Part shown: piece by piece, positions 9,540 to 19,100 of the stretch | Layout of the letters: the number at the start of each line of letters is the position of its first letter | Numbering within the stretch: position 1 is the first letter of the stretch | Assembly (NCBI GenBank): GCA_006218045.1 | Contig: VBWB01000001.1 | Location: 310,001-374,000, forward strand | Reading direction: 5' to 3' | Length of the DNA: 64,000 nucleotides | Origin: Stygiobacter sp. | GTDB lineage: Bacteria; Pseudomonadota; Alphaproteobacteria; Rhodospirillales; Magnetospirillaceae | The notes under the pieces: generated by a model | Told to the model about the DNA's origin: nothing | What the model saw: the letters and a program-made list of their open reading frames with translations, nothing else | The model's database searches: none | Position numbers and translations under genes: made by a program

Positions 9540-10667
9540 TCAATCCTCGCCGATGACGGTGATGGTCATGGTCTGGTTATGCAATTCGCACGAGCCGGTG
9601 AATTGGTGCGGGCTGATCTCGCCATAGGAATAAAAACCGATGGTCTGGCACTTCGGCCCCAGCACCGCGGCCACCGAATCGACCTCTTCCGCCACCCGCT
9701 GGCCCAACAGCAGCTTGCGACCGATGCAGCTGATCAGGATGGCCAGGCTGCCCGAGCCGTCGCCCATGGCCTGGCGCGCCGCTTCACCCGCCGCGTCGAT
9801 CAGGTGGGTGAAGACGCCGCGCATCATCTGTGCCGGCGCCCCGGTGGGGATGTCGCCGGCGAAGATCATCGCCTTGTTGGCTTCGTCGATACCGACCACC
9901 GTGCGCACCAGATCGGTGCGGCTGTCGTCCAGGCTGCGGATTTTCAGCGGAAACAGCAAGGCGGCGCCGGGCAGATTGCGGGCCTGGTCGCCCAGATAGC
10001 GTTTGTACAGGTCGAGCGCCGGCTCGCCGTCCAGTTCGTACAGGATGTTGTGATCCGAGCGGGTGACCATGCGTTCCGGCCCGAACGGATCCCAGCCGCT
10101 GAAGCTGCCGTGGCGCAGGCTCAGGCTGTCGCCGTAAAGGCCCAGGGCGACGATGTTGCCTTCCTTCGGCTGGGGGCCGATACCCACCCGGGTGGCCTTG
10201 AAATCGGCACGGTCGCCGGCCAGCCCGCCGGTCAGCATGGTGTCGGCGGGCAAGGCCTGCTTGAGGGCGCGCACCAAGTCACTGCCGTTGACGTGGGTGC
10301 CGTCGGAAAGGACGAACACGGCACGCAGGCCGGCTTTCGGCAAACCGTCGGCCAGTCGCAGGCCGGCATCGTGGGACGAGGCGCACTCGGCCATATTGAC
10401 CGTGGCATGGGCGAAGCTGGCGCGGTCGAAGCTGATGGCGGCGGCGCTGATGCCGTTGTCGACCACCTCGCCGGCATGGATTTCCCCCCCGGTCGAACAT
10501 CCCACCAGCACGGCGGCTGGATAGCGGCTTTGCAGCTCATCCAGGCCGCCCTGGTCCAGGGCGCCGGGATCGGAGAAATAAAGAACCAGCTGCGGCGGCG
10601 GGGCGGCGGTATGGGGGGCGAAGCGCCAGCCGGTTTCCCGGAGCCAAAGGCTTAAGTCAACATGCAT
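9540..10667 (-). CDS. FIST-domain sensory protein
   Basis: A 375-residue soluble protein covering FIST N and FIST C domains: the N-terminal half contains LVGCSTGGEIHAGEVVDNGI and the C-terminal half GFYSYGEISPHQFTGSCELHNQTM, both typical of the family. FIST domains are proposed to bind small ligands such as amino acids and are usually linked to signalling proteins. Here the stop codon abuts the ATG of the multi-PAS kinase, so the protein probably supplies a ligand-dependent input to that kinase as a separate polypeptide. The ATG used has an upstream GGAGACG box; a second ATG four bases downstream is out of frame. Confidence 0.9.
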   Translation of the reverse strand: MHVDLSLWLRETGWRFAPHTAAPPPQLVLYFSDPGALDQGGLDELQSRYPAAVLVGCSTGGEIHAGEVVDNGISAAAISFDRASFAHATVNMAECASSHDAGLRLADGLPKAGLRAVFVLSDGTHVNGSDLVRALKQALPADTMLTGGLAGDRADFKATRVGIGPQPKEGNIVALGLYGDSLSLRHGSFSGWDPFGPERMVTRSDHNILYELDGEPALDLYKRYLGDQARNLPGAALLFPLKIRSLDDSRTDLVRTVVGIDEANKAMIFAGDIPTGAPAQMMRGVFTHLIDAAGEAARQAMGDGSGSLAILISCIGRKLLLGQRVAEEVDSVAAVLGPKCQTIGFYSYGEISPHQFTGSCELHNQTMTITVIGED

Positions 10668-10781
10668 GGCGTCGTCTCCGGTTCAGAGCGTTTCCCTATG
10701 GGCGACTATATCTTAAGTCGTGCCGAATGCGTCAGGAAATCACCGCCGGATCGGCGATGGGTGTACTTTCTCGATGATGGA

Positions 10782-10805
10782 CAATATATCATTCACCAAT
10801 ATATT
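10782..10805. promoter_or_regulatory. AT-rich repeat, candidate PadR operator
   Basis: Two direct copies of CAATATAT (10782-10789 and 10797-10804), 15 bp apart, stand out in a GC-rich setting about 40-60 bp upstream of the PadR gene. The second copy is part of the palindrome AATATATT. The placement suits an operator for the divergent FIST and PadR promoters; the assignment to PadR is inferred. Confidence 0.45.
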
Positions 10806-10841
10806 ATTGCCTGACGGGCTTGCGGCTGCCATCCTGCCGCC

Positions 10842-11216
10842 ATGACCAGCGCGACACGCAATCAGGGCAAGGGCGGCGGAGTGGATTACACCGACCGTCA
10901 GTATTGGAGCGGGCTCATCAAGATGAGCCTGTCCAAGTTCTTCATCCTGGCCGAGTTGCAGCGCCGGCCCATGCACGGCTATGAAATCGCCCGTCAGGTC
11001 GAACTGTCGACCAAGGGCTGCTGCGCCCCCACCGCCGGAGCACTGTATCCGGTGCTGCGGGAATTCGAGCAGGGCGGCTATGTCACCGCCTTGGTCGAAC
11101 ACACCGGCGGGCGCCAGCGCAAGGTCTATACCATCACCGACCGGGGACGGCAGGCTTTCGCCGTGGCGGTCGAGGCTTGGCGCGAGGTCGGGTCTTATCT
11201 GGATGGGCGGGGCTGA
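10842..11216 (+). CDS. PadR family transcriptional regulator
   Basis: A 124-residue protein with the PadR winged-helix core: KFFILAELQRRPMHGYEIARQVE, the recognition-helix segment AGALYPVLREFEQGGYV and the wing QRKVYTITDRGRQAF. PadR proteins repress nearby genes, often efflux or detoxification functions, in response to small molecules. It ends three bases before the ATG of an MFS carrier, so it very probably controls that transporter and itself. The segment KGCCAPTAGALYP includes a paired cysteine in the HTH, which is unusual and might make DNA binding redox sensitive (speculative). Confidence 0.9.
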   Translation: MTSATRNQGKGGGVDYTDRQYWSGLIKMSLSKFFILAELQRRPMHGYEIARQVELSTKGCCAPTAGALYPVLREFEQGGYVTALVEHTGGRQRKVYTITDRGRQAFAVAVEAWREVGSYLDGRG

Positions 11217-11219
11217 AGC

Positions 11220-12404
11220 ATGAAGGGTGGCGCCCGGCCTTATTCCTTCGTCTGGCTGCTGGCGGCGGCGCAACTGGTGGCCTGGGGCAGCCTGTACTAC
11301 GCCTTCGCCGTCGCCGTGGTGCCGATGGAGGCTGAATTGGGCTGGTCGAAGACCAGCTTGAACGGGGCGTTGTCGGTGGGGCTGCTGAGTTGGGGGCTGT
11401 GCGCGCCCGTGGTCGGCCAGTGGATCGACCGCAATGGTGCCCGCGCGGTGATGATCGGCGGCGCCGTCGCCGGCGGCCTGTTGATGGTGGCGTGGTCGCA
11501 GGTCCAGACCATCTGGGTGTTTTATCTGATCTGGGCGGCCATGGGCGCTGCCATGGCCTGCCTGTTGTACGAACCGGTCTTCGCCGTGGTCACCGCCCTT
11601 TATGGCACCGATTACCGCCGTGCCATCACCGCCATCACCTTGCTGGGCGGCTTCGCCAGTACGGTGCTGATCCCGGTGACCCAAATGCTGTGCGACGCTT
11701 TCGGCTGGCGTCACGCCATCGGGGTCATCGGTCTGTTCTGCATCGTATTCGTCGGCGGCCTGCACGCCGTGCTGCTGCGCCCCGGCGACGGCAAGTCACC
11801 GCATCAGCCGCAGGCGGTGGAAAAAGCGGGTGGGCCGCTGGTGCTGAGCCCGGTTTTCCTGGGGTTGGCGGTGTGGTTCACCGCCTATGGGGCCATCTTC
11901 ACCGGCCTGACCTTTCAGTTGATCCCGCTGATGTCGGCCCATGACCTGGACAGCGGTCGCATCATTATCGTGATGGCCCTGATCGGCCCCATGCAGGTGT
12001 TCGGGCGCATCGTCCTGCTGGCCCTGGGGCGGCGGCAGACGGCGCGCGGCACCGGCGCCTTCGTCGTGATCTCCATGCTGGGGGCGGTGACCATCTTATT
12101 GCTGGCGCCGGGATATTTTCCCGCCCTGGTCGCCTTTGCCCTGCTCTACGGCGCCGGCAACGGCATCATGACCATCGTGCGCGGCACCGCCGTGCCGGAA
12201 TATCTGGGCAATGCCCGCTATGGCGCCACCAATGGCGCCTTGGCCCTGCCCATCAACATCGCCAAGGCGGTGTCGCCCCTGGCCCTGGCCGGGCTGTGGT
12301 CGGCCACCGGCTCGCCGCGCGCGGTGATTTTGGCCCTGCTGGTCTGTTGCTCCGTCGCCTTGGCCGGCTATCTGACCGCCACCTTCAGCCGCCGCTCGGC
12401 CTAG
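11220..12404 (+). CDS. MFS transporter
   Basis: A 394-residue integral membrane protein with about 12 hydrophobic segments and the MFS loop sequence QWIDRNGARAVMIGG between helices 2 and 3. The start region (AAAQLVAWGSLYYAFAVAVVPMEAELGWSKTSL) is like oxalate/formate- or monocarboxylate-type carriers that begin with a conserved N-terminal WG motif. The substrate is not predictable. It follows the PadR gene after 3 bp and probably forms an operon with it. Confidence 0.88.
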   Translation: MKGGARPYSFVWLLAAAQLVAWGSLYYAFAVAVVPMEAELGWSKTSLNGALSVGLLSWGLCAPVVGQWIDRNGARAVMIGGAVAGGLLMVAWSQVQTIWVFYLIWAAMGAAMACLLYEPVFAVVTALYGTDYRRAITAITLLGGFASTVLIPVTQMLCDAFGWRHAIGVIGLFCIVFVGGLHAVLLRPGDGKSPHQPQAVEKAGGPLVLSPVFLGLAVWFTAYGAIFTGLTFQLIPLMSAHDLDSGRIIIVMALIGPMQVFGRIVLLALGRRQTARGTGAFVVISMLGAVTILLLAPGYFPALVAFALLYGAGNGIMTIVRGTAVPEYLGNARYGATNGALALPINIAKAVSPLALAGLWSATGSPRAVILALLVCCSVALAGYLTATFSRRSA

Positions 12405-12436
12405 TTTCCGCCCCGATTCATAGAGCGGAAAAGGCC

Positions 12437-15400
12437 CTATCCCCGTCGGCCGCGCTTGCCGGCGGCCATGGCCGCCATGGCTTCGGCGACGCGGGCCATG
12501 GCCCGGGTCCAGGTGCCGTCGGTGGATTGGCGGAACACCCGCATGGTCGGATACCACACGCTGTCGTCGCGGTCGTCGACCCAGCGCCAGTCGTTGCCCA
12601 GGGGCAGCAGCACCCAGACCGGCTTGCCCAGGGCGCCGGCCAGATGCGCTTCCACCGTGTCGGTGGTGACGATCAGATCAAGCCCGGCGATGAGCGCGGC
12701 CAGATCGACCAGATGACGGCAATGGCTGCCCATTTCCTCGACGAACAGGCGGTTGCCGGTGGTGACCAGATCCGCATTCCGTTCGCCCCGTTGCAGGCTG
12801 ACCAGATCGATTTGCGGCAAGGCGGCCAGCCGCATCAGCACCGGCAGGGGGATGCCGCGATCGCGTTGGCGCTGGCCCACCCACGACAATCCCACATGCA
12901 GGCGCTGGTCGTCGGGGAAACGGAACGGCAGCACGCCGTCGGGCAGATGCAGATAGGGGATGTTGCGCGGCGGCGTGGTCCGCGACGTGGTCCCCAGCAG
13001 GCGCGGCACGTCCGGCAATCGCACGGTACAATCCACCATGGGCAGGTTTTGGCCACGCGGGATCACCTGTTCGACCCCGGCCAGGCCGGCCAGCAGCGGC
13101 GCCAGTTCGGGCACGCATTCGACGCTGACCAGACCGCCTTGCAGGGCGACCAGGGGGATGTAGCGCGCCAGCATGACGGTGTCGACGCTGTCGCCTTCGT
13201 CGCGCACCAAGATGGTGCGGGCATCCAGGCGGCTGCCGTCCCATTCCGCGGCATTGACTTCGGACAGGGCAACCGCCGGGCGGTTGATCATCTCCGCCAT
13301 GCCGCGGGCCAGATTGCCGGATTTCAGCAAGGTCGCCGCCATTTCGTGGTCGGGCACCGTGCCCGGGCGCAAATGCTCGGCCCGTTCCAACAGGCCCAAG
13401 GCCTCCTTGGGTCTTCCGCGTTCGCGTTCCAACAGGCCGAAGGCATAATGCACCTCGGCATTGTCGGGAAGAGCGGTCAAGGCCTGCAGGAAGGCGGCTT
13501 CGGATGATTCCAGATGGCCGCTTTCGCGCAGGACGTTGGCCAGATTGGCCCGGACCAGGGGCGGCGCTCCGGCGGCCAGGGCGCGGCGCCAGCAGGCGGC
13601 GGCGGCGGCGGTGCGACCGATGCGGCGCAGCAATCCGCCCAGATTGGCATTGGCGTCCACATTGCCGGGGTCCATGGCCAGGGCGCGGGCGAAGGATGCG
13701 CCGGCCTGATTGATCAACCCCTTGGCCAGTTCGGTATTGCCGCGATTGGCCAGATGGGTGGCCATCACCGCCACCTTGCCCATGCTGGCCGGTGAGGTGG
13801 GGTCGCCGGCATCGCCGTAAAGCGGGGCCGGATTCTGCCCCGGCGCCAGGGCCAGGACGATGGCGCCATCCTGGCCGGTGAAGGGGATGACATGGCCGGC
13901 GGCGACGTCGCCGGGGAACTGGAACAGGCGATAACCGCGCGTGGTCAGGCGTTCCGCCGCGCCGTTGCCTTGGGCCTGGCTGAAGACGATGGCCGCCGGG
14001 ACATAACCGCCCAGGCCGTCGATGATGGCGGCTTCGTCGCCCTTGACGCCCAGGCGCAGAATCAGACGGCGGCCCTTGTCCTCGGCCCCGTCGTCGAGGA
14101 ACTCATCCAGGATGACGGCCAGGGGCAGGCAATGCTCCGCGGCATGAACCCAGCCCGGCAGGGCATAGACGGCGCGCCCGTCGCGCACTTTCGCCGCCAC
14201 CGCCACCGGCAGGCGGGCGGCGCCGACGACCGCTTGGCGAACGGTAACGACATCGGACAGGCCGGAAATGCCGATTGTGTCCTCCAAGATGGCGGCTTCG
14301 GCGGGGCGTGCGTCGATGGCCAGGACGCGCAGCGAATCCATGTCCTGGCTGGCGATGTCCAGCACATGCGGAGCGGCGGAGCCGCAGCCCACGTCCACAT
14401 AAAGGTCGCCATCCATCAGATGGGTGGACAGCATGGCCCGCTGGGCGGCGCGCGGGCCGGTCTGGGCTTGGCTGTGATCCTGGCGCCGGGCGCGTTCCTG
14501 GGCCAGTTTTTCATCAAGGGCGTTCATCACCCGGGTGATGATGCCGATCCAGTCGCCGGGACGGGATTGACGGAACAGACGGGCCGATCCGTACCACGGG
14601 CTGTCGTCGCGGCCCCGCATCCAGCGCCAGTCGGCGGCCACCGGCAGCATGACCCAGACCGGCTTGCCCAGGGCGCCGGCCAAATGGGCGACGGCACCGT
14701 CGACGGTGATGACCAGATCCATCTCGGCGATGCGTCCGGCCAGATCGGCATAATCGGAAATGCTGGGCGACAGATCGGTGATCAGGGCGGGATGGGCCAT
14801 GCGGGCGGCATCCTCGGTCCGGTTGCCCAATTGCAGGCCGAAGAAGGCGGCGCCCGACGCCCCCAGCAGGTCCATGACCTGGGTGAAGGGAATGCTCCAG
14901 GCGGCGCGCGGGCCGGCCCAGGCCAGGCCCACTTTCAAGAGCGCCGCCGGCGGTGCGGAAACCGGCACCCGGTGACCGGGCGGCGGCGCCAGATAGGGGG
15001 CGCGGGGAATGCCGGTCAGCGAGGTGCCGAACAGGCGGGGCAGATCGTTGAGCGAGGCGTTGTAATCGATGCGCAGGCCGCTGGGCAGTTTCCCGCCCGA
15101 GGCGATGACGGCGAACACACCTTCAAGCCCCTTGGCCAGCCCGGTCAGGGGCTGCGGCAGCCCCAACACGACCTTGCCGGCACGGTGCGCGATTTCCGGT
15201 ACATAGCGCAGCAGGTGGATGATTTCGGCGATGCCCTGTTCCGCCCACAACAGGATGGTTTGACCGACCAGTTCGTCGTCGCCGTTCCAGCTTTGGCCGG
15301 GCGGTTGCGGGCGGGTGCGGCCCACGGCCTGCCAGCGCCATTCCAGGTCGTCCCATGCCCCGTCCAAATGGCCTTCCAGCAGGTTCAGCCGCGCCCGGCC

Positions 15401-16066
15401 CAGATGGGCATGAGGATTGGACGGCATGATCGCCAGCGAGCGTTCCAACTGATCCTGGGCCTCGTCCATGCGGCCCAGGCCGATCAGGGTCTGGCCCAAT
15501 CCCGACAGGGCCAGGGCGTTGTCGGCATCCATGGCCAGGATGCTGTGATACAGATCGGCGGCGGCGGTCAGATCCATGCGCCGGGCCAGCAGGTCGGCCA
15601 GTTGCTGGCGGGCGTCGATCAGATCGGGCGCCTGGGCGATGGCCCGGCGCAGGGCGGATTCCGCCGCTGCTTCGTGGCCTTCGCTCAAAAGCAGCAGGGC
15701 CAGACCATGCCAAGCCTGGGCCGGCGGCGCCGGTTCACGCACCAAGGCGGCGAAGATCACCCGGGCCTCGTCCGGGCGACCCAGCCCTTGCAGGGTCAGG
15801 GCCAGTTCAAGGCGGGCTTCCAGGTGGTGGCTGTCGTGGTCCAGCACTTTCATCAGCACCGGCAGCGCCTCACGCGTGCGGCCCAGGGCGCGCAGCATGG
15901 CGCCCTTGCCGGCCAGGGCGCCGGTATGGACGGGGTCGATGGTCAGCGCCGCTTCATAGGCGGCCAGCGCATTGGCGTAATCGACGGCGTCGCGGGCGGC
16001 ACGGGCGGCGTACAATTCGGCATCCACGGCGGCACTGTCCATCGCCGGCTCGCCCATGTGGTCCAT
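12437..16066 (-). CDS. Duplicated TPR-glycosyltransferase-methyltransferase-like protein
   Basis: A 1209-residue protein. Order: TPR repeats (~1-255), a GT9/GT41-like glycosyltransferase region (~265-530), a Rossmann methyltransferase-like domain of FkbM type with VDVGCGSA near residue 560 (~545-750), a second TPR block (~760-900) and a second glycosyltransferase region (~935-1200). Both glycosyltransferase regions carry the sequence HLAGALGKPVW followed by a DWRW...RDDS.WY segment. The DNA for that stretch is identical over 31 bases in the two copies (12612-12642 and 14652-14682). The start was moved from the track to the ATG of MDHMGEPAMD because a GGGGGAAGAG box lies just upstream. Likely roles are protein or surface glycosylation, but donor and acceptor are unknown and activity of each copy is unproven. 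Confidence 0.85.
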   Translation of the reverse strand: MDHMGEPAMDSAAVDAELYAARAARDAVDYANALAAYEAALTIDPVHTGALAGKGAMLRALGRTREALPVLMKVLDHDSHHLEARLELALTLQGLGRPDEARVIFAALVREPAPPAQAWHGLALLLLSEGHEAAAESALRRAIAQAPDLIDARQQLADLLARRMDLTAAADLYHSILAMDADNALALSGLGQTLIGLGRMDEAQDQLERSLAIMPSNPHAHLGRARLNLLEGHLDGAWDDLEWRWQAVGRTRPQPPGQSWNGDDELVGQTILLWAEQGIAEIIHLLRYVPEIAHRAGKVVLGLPQPLTGLAKGLEGVFAVIASGGKLPSGLRIDYNASLNDLPRLFGTSLTGIPRAPYLAPPPGHRVPVSAPPAALLKVGLAWAGPRAAWSIPFTQVMDLLGASGAAFFGLQLGNRTEDAARMAHPALITDLSPSISDYADLAGRIAEMDLVITVDGAVAHLAGALGKPVWVMLPVAADWRWMRGRDDSPWYGSARLFRQSRPGDWIGIITRVMNALDEKLAQERARRQDHSQAQTGPRAAQRAMLSTHLMDGDLYVDVGCGSAAPHVLDIASQDMDSLRVLAIDARPAEAAILEDTIGISGLSDVVTVRQAVVGAARLPVAVAAKVRDGRAVYALPGWVHAAEHCLPLAVILDEFLDDGAEDKGRRLILRLGVKGDEAAIIDGLGGYVPAAIVFSQAQGNGAAERLTTRGYRLFQFPGDVAAGHVIPFTGQDGAIVLALAPGQNPAPLYGDAGDPTSPASMGKVAVMATHLANRGNTELAKGLINQAGASFARALAMDPGNVDANANLGGLLRRIGRTAAAAACWRRALAAGAPPLVRANLANVLRESGHLESSEAAFLQALTALPDNAEVHYAFGLLERERGRPKEALGLLERAEHLRPGTVPDHEMAATLLKSGNLARGMAEMINRPAVALSEVNAAEWDGSRLDARTILVRDEGDSVDTVMLARYIPLVALQGGLVSVECVPELAPLLAGLAGVEQVIPRGQNLPMVDCTVRLPDVPRLLGTTSRTTPPRNIPYLHLPDGVLPFRFPDDQRLHVGLSWVGQRQRDRGIPLPVLMRLAALPQIDLVSLQRGERNADLVTTGNRLFVEEMGSHCRHLVDLAALIAGLDLIVTTDTVEAHLAGALGKPVWVLLPLGNDWRWVDDRDDSVWYPTMRVFRQSTDGTWTRAMARVAEAMAAMAAGKRGRRG

Positions 16067-16175
16067 GACGCTCTTCCCCCGCTCATGTTTTACTTTCACC
16101 CCGGGGCAGTCAAGCGCGGCTGTGCCTGGGGGTCAAGTGCAAACAAAACCAGGATAGGCCCATACTAGGCAAACG

Positions 16176-19100
16176 TCATCCACCGGCATTGGTTTTTTCA
16201 TATTCCGCCAAGGCGGCGATCATGGCGGCGCGGGTCTTTCGCACCGATGCCGCCTTGATCGGGCCGAACCCCCTGATGTGCAGCGCCAGCCCGGCGATGC
16301 TGACCGCGGCATCGTGGTTGGACGCATCGAGGCGGGCCAGCAACCGGTCGATGACGGAATCGTATTCGTGGATCAGTTCCCGCTCCATCCGCCGCTCGGC
16401 ACTGTGGCCGAAGGGGTCGGCCCAGGTGCCGCGCAAACCTTTCAGCCGCGCCAGCCCCTTCATCAGAATCAGCATCCACGGGCCGAAGCGATGTTTGGCG
16501 GCGCCGAACCAGGGCGGCGCCAGATGCGGTTCGATCTTGTCCCAATGCTCGAATTGTCCGGCCAGCGACTGGACGAAGGCCGGATCGCCGTAAAGCCGAG
16601 CCACCTCGTATTCGTCCTTGTAGGTCATCAGCTTGGCCAAAGCGCGGGCCACCGCCTCGGTCAGGGCGGTGGCGCCGGACAGGGCGGCTTCGGCCCGGTG
16701 CACCCGATCGAGGCGGGCTTGGTAACGGTCGGCCCATTCGTTCCCGCCCCAGCGGCGCAGTTCGGCCACGCGGATGGCGATGATTTCGTCGAGGCTTGTG
16801 GCGGTCCAGGGCGGCGGCGTCACCAGGGCCTGTACCGCGTCCCGGTCATGGGCGGCGCGGCGGCCCCACAAAAAGGCCCGTTTGTTGAAATCGGGGGCGG
16901 CGCCGTTCATGTCGATGGCGGTCAGGATCGCTTCCAGCGACACCGGCAGCAGGCCGCGTTGCCAGGCGAAGCCGACCACGAACAGATTGGCGGCGATGGC
17001 ATCGCCCATCAGCGCATTGGCCAAGCGGGTGGCGTCGATGAAATCGGCCTGGGCGCCGGCGGTGATGGCGTGGCGCATGGCGGCATCGGGAAAGTCCAGG
17101 TCGGGGGCATGGGTGAAGGTGGCGGGCATGGAGTGGTGGCTGTTGATCACCGCCTGGGTGGTGCCGGATTTCAGCTTGCTCAGGGTGTCGAAGCCGGCGG
17201 CGGTGACCATGTCGCAGGCCAGCAGCAGATGGGCGCCGCCATCGCCGATGCGACTGGCGAACAATTTGTCGGGGTCGTCGCACAGGCGCAGATGGCTGAC
17301 CACGGCGCCGTTCTTTTGCGCCAGCCCGGTCTGGTCCAGGCTGGTGACGCCCTTGCCGTCCAGATGGGCGGCCATGCCAAGGACTTGGGCGACGGTGACC
17401 ACCCCGGTGCCGCCGATGCCGGTGACGATGATGGCATAGGGTTGGTCCGCCCCCGGCAGGACCGGTTCCGGCAAGGGGGGGAAGTCGCCGGCGGCCACTT
17501 CCGCCGGTTTCTTGGCCTGCGCCCCGGTAACGGTGACGAAGGCCGGGCAGAAGCCCTTGGCGCAACTGAAATCCTTGTTGCAGGCCGATTGGTCGATGGC
17601 GCGCTTGCGGCCCCATTCGGTTTCCACCGGCACCACGGCGACGCAATTGGATTTGTCGCCGCAATCGCCGCAGCCTTCGCATACCCGTTCATTGATGAAC
17701 AGGCGTTCCGTCGGCTCTTCCATCAGGCCGCGCTTGCGGCGGCGGCGCTTTTCGGCGGCGCAGGTCTGGTCATGGATCAACACCGACACGCCGGGCCAGT
17801 CGCGCAATTCCCGTTGCACGGCGTCGAGATGGTCGCGGTGGTGGATGGTGGTGCCCGGCGGCAGCCGGTCGGCATAGGCAATGGTGCGGTCCGAGGTGAC
17901 GGCGATGCGCTCCACCCCTTCCGCCCGCACCTGGGCGGCGATGGCCGGCACGTCCAGGGGGCCGTCCATGGGTTGGCCGCCGGTCATGGCCACGGCATCG
18001 TTGAACAAGATCTTGTAGGTGATGTTGACGTGGGCGGCGACGCAGGCGCGGATGGCCAGCAGGCCGGAATGGTAATAGGTGCCGTCGCCCAAATTCTGGA
18101 ACATGTGACGGCGACGGGTGAAGGGGGCCTGACCGATCCAGTTGGTGCCTTCGCCGCCCATCTGGGTATAGGTCTCGGTGTGCCGCTCCGGCATCCAGGT
18201 GGCCATGATGTGGCAGCCGATACCGCCCATGGCATGGCTGCCCTCGGGCACCAGGGTCGAGGAATTGTGCGGGCAGCCGGCGCAAAAATAAGGCACGCGG
18301 GCAAAGCCCTGGGGCACGGCGGCCAGGGCCGCCTGCTTGGCATCCAGCCAGTCCAGCCGCTCGCGCACCCGCAGGCTGGTATAGAACCGCCCGATGCGCC
18401 CGGCGATGACACGGGCGACCAGGGCCGGGTTCAACTCGCCATGGCTGGGCAGCAGCGGCGCTCCGGTCTCGTCGGTCTTGCCCACCACCCGTGGCCGCAG
18501 CGTTCCGTCCCAATTGAACAATTGGGCGCGCAACTGATCCTCGATCACCGGGCGCTTTTCCTCGATCACCAGGATTTCGTCCAGGCCCTGGCAAAAGGCG
18601 CGGATGCCTTCCGGCTCCAGCGGCCAGGTCATGGCCACCTTGTAGATGGCCAGCCCCATGGCTCCGGCGTACTCGCCGTCGATGCCCAGATCGTCCAGGG
18701 CTTGCAGCACGTCCAGCGTTGCCTTGCCGGTGGTGATTATGCCGAAACGGCGGCTGCCGCCGCCGCCGCCGATAATGGTGCGGTCCAGCCGGTTGGCGCG
18801 GGCGAAGGCGAGGGCGGCGGGCAGCTTGTGGCGCAAAAGCCGCTCTTCCTGGGCGAGGAAGCGGTCGGGCCAACGGATGGACAGCCCGCCCTCGGGCAGA
18901 GGGAAGTCCCGTGGCGCCACAATGTGAACCCGCCACGGATTGACGTCGATGGTGGCCGAGCTTTCCACCGTCTCGGTCACCGCCTTGACCCCGACCCACA
19001 GGCCGGAAAACCGCGACAGCGCCCAGCCGGTCAGGCCGTAATCCAGCAGATCCTGAACATCGGCCGGATTGAGCACCGGCATGTTCATGGCCATGAACAA

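Noticed and set aside
8307-10655. A 782-residue plus-strand ORF opposite the FIST and kinase genes
   Set aside because: Spans two well-supported minus-strand genes in antisense; composition typical of GC-rich shadows.
12405-12436. Terminator between the MFS and TPR/GT genes
   Set aside because: TTTCCGC/GCGGAAA arms could pair, but the loop is long and no U-tract follows on either strand.
13892-16168. A 758-residue plus-strand ORF opposite the TPR/GT gene
   Set aside because: Low-complexity Gln/His/Gly-rich shadow with no ribosome binding site; the minus frame has TPR and GT motifs.
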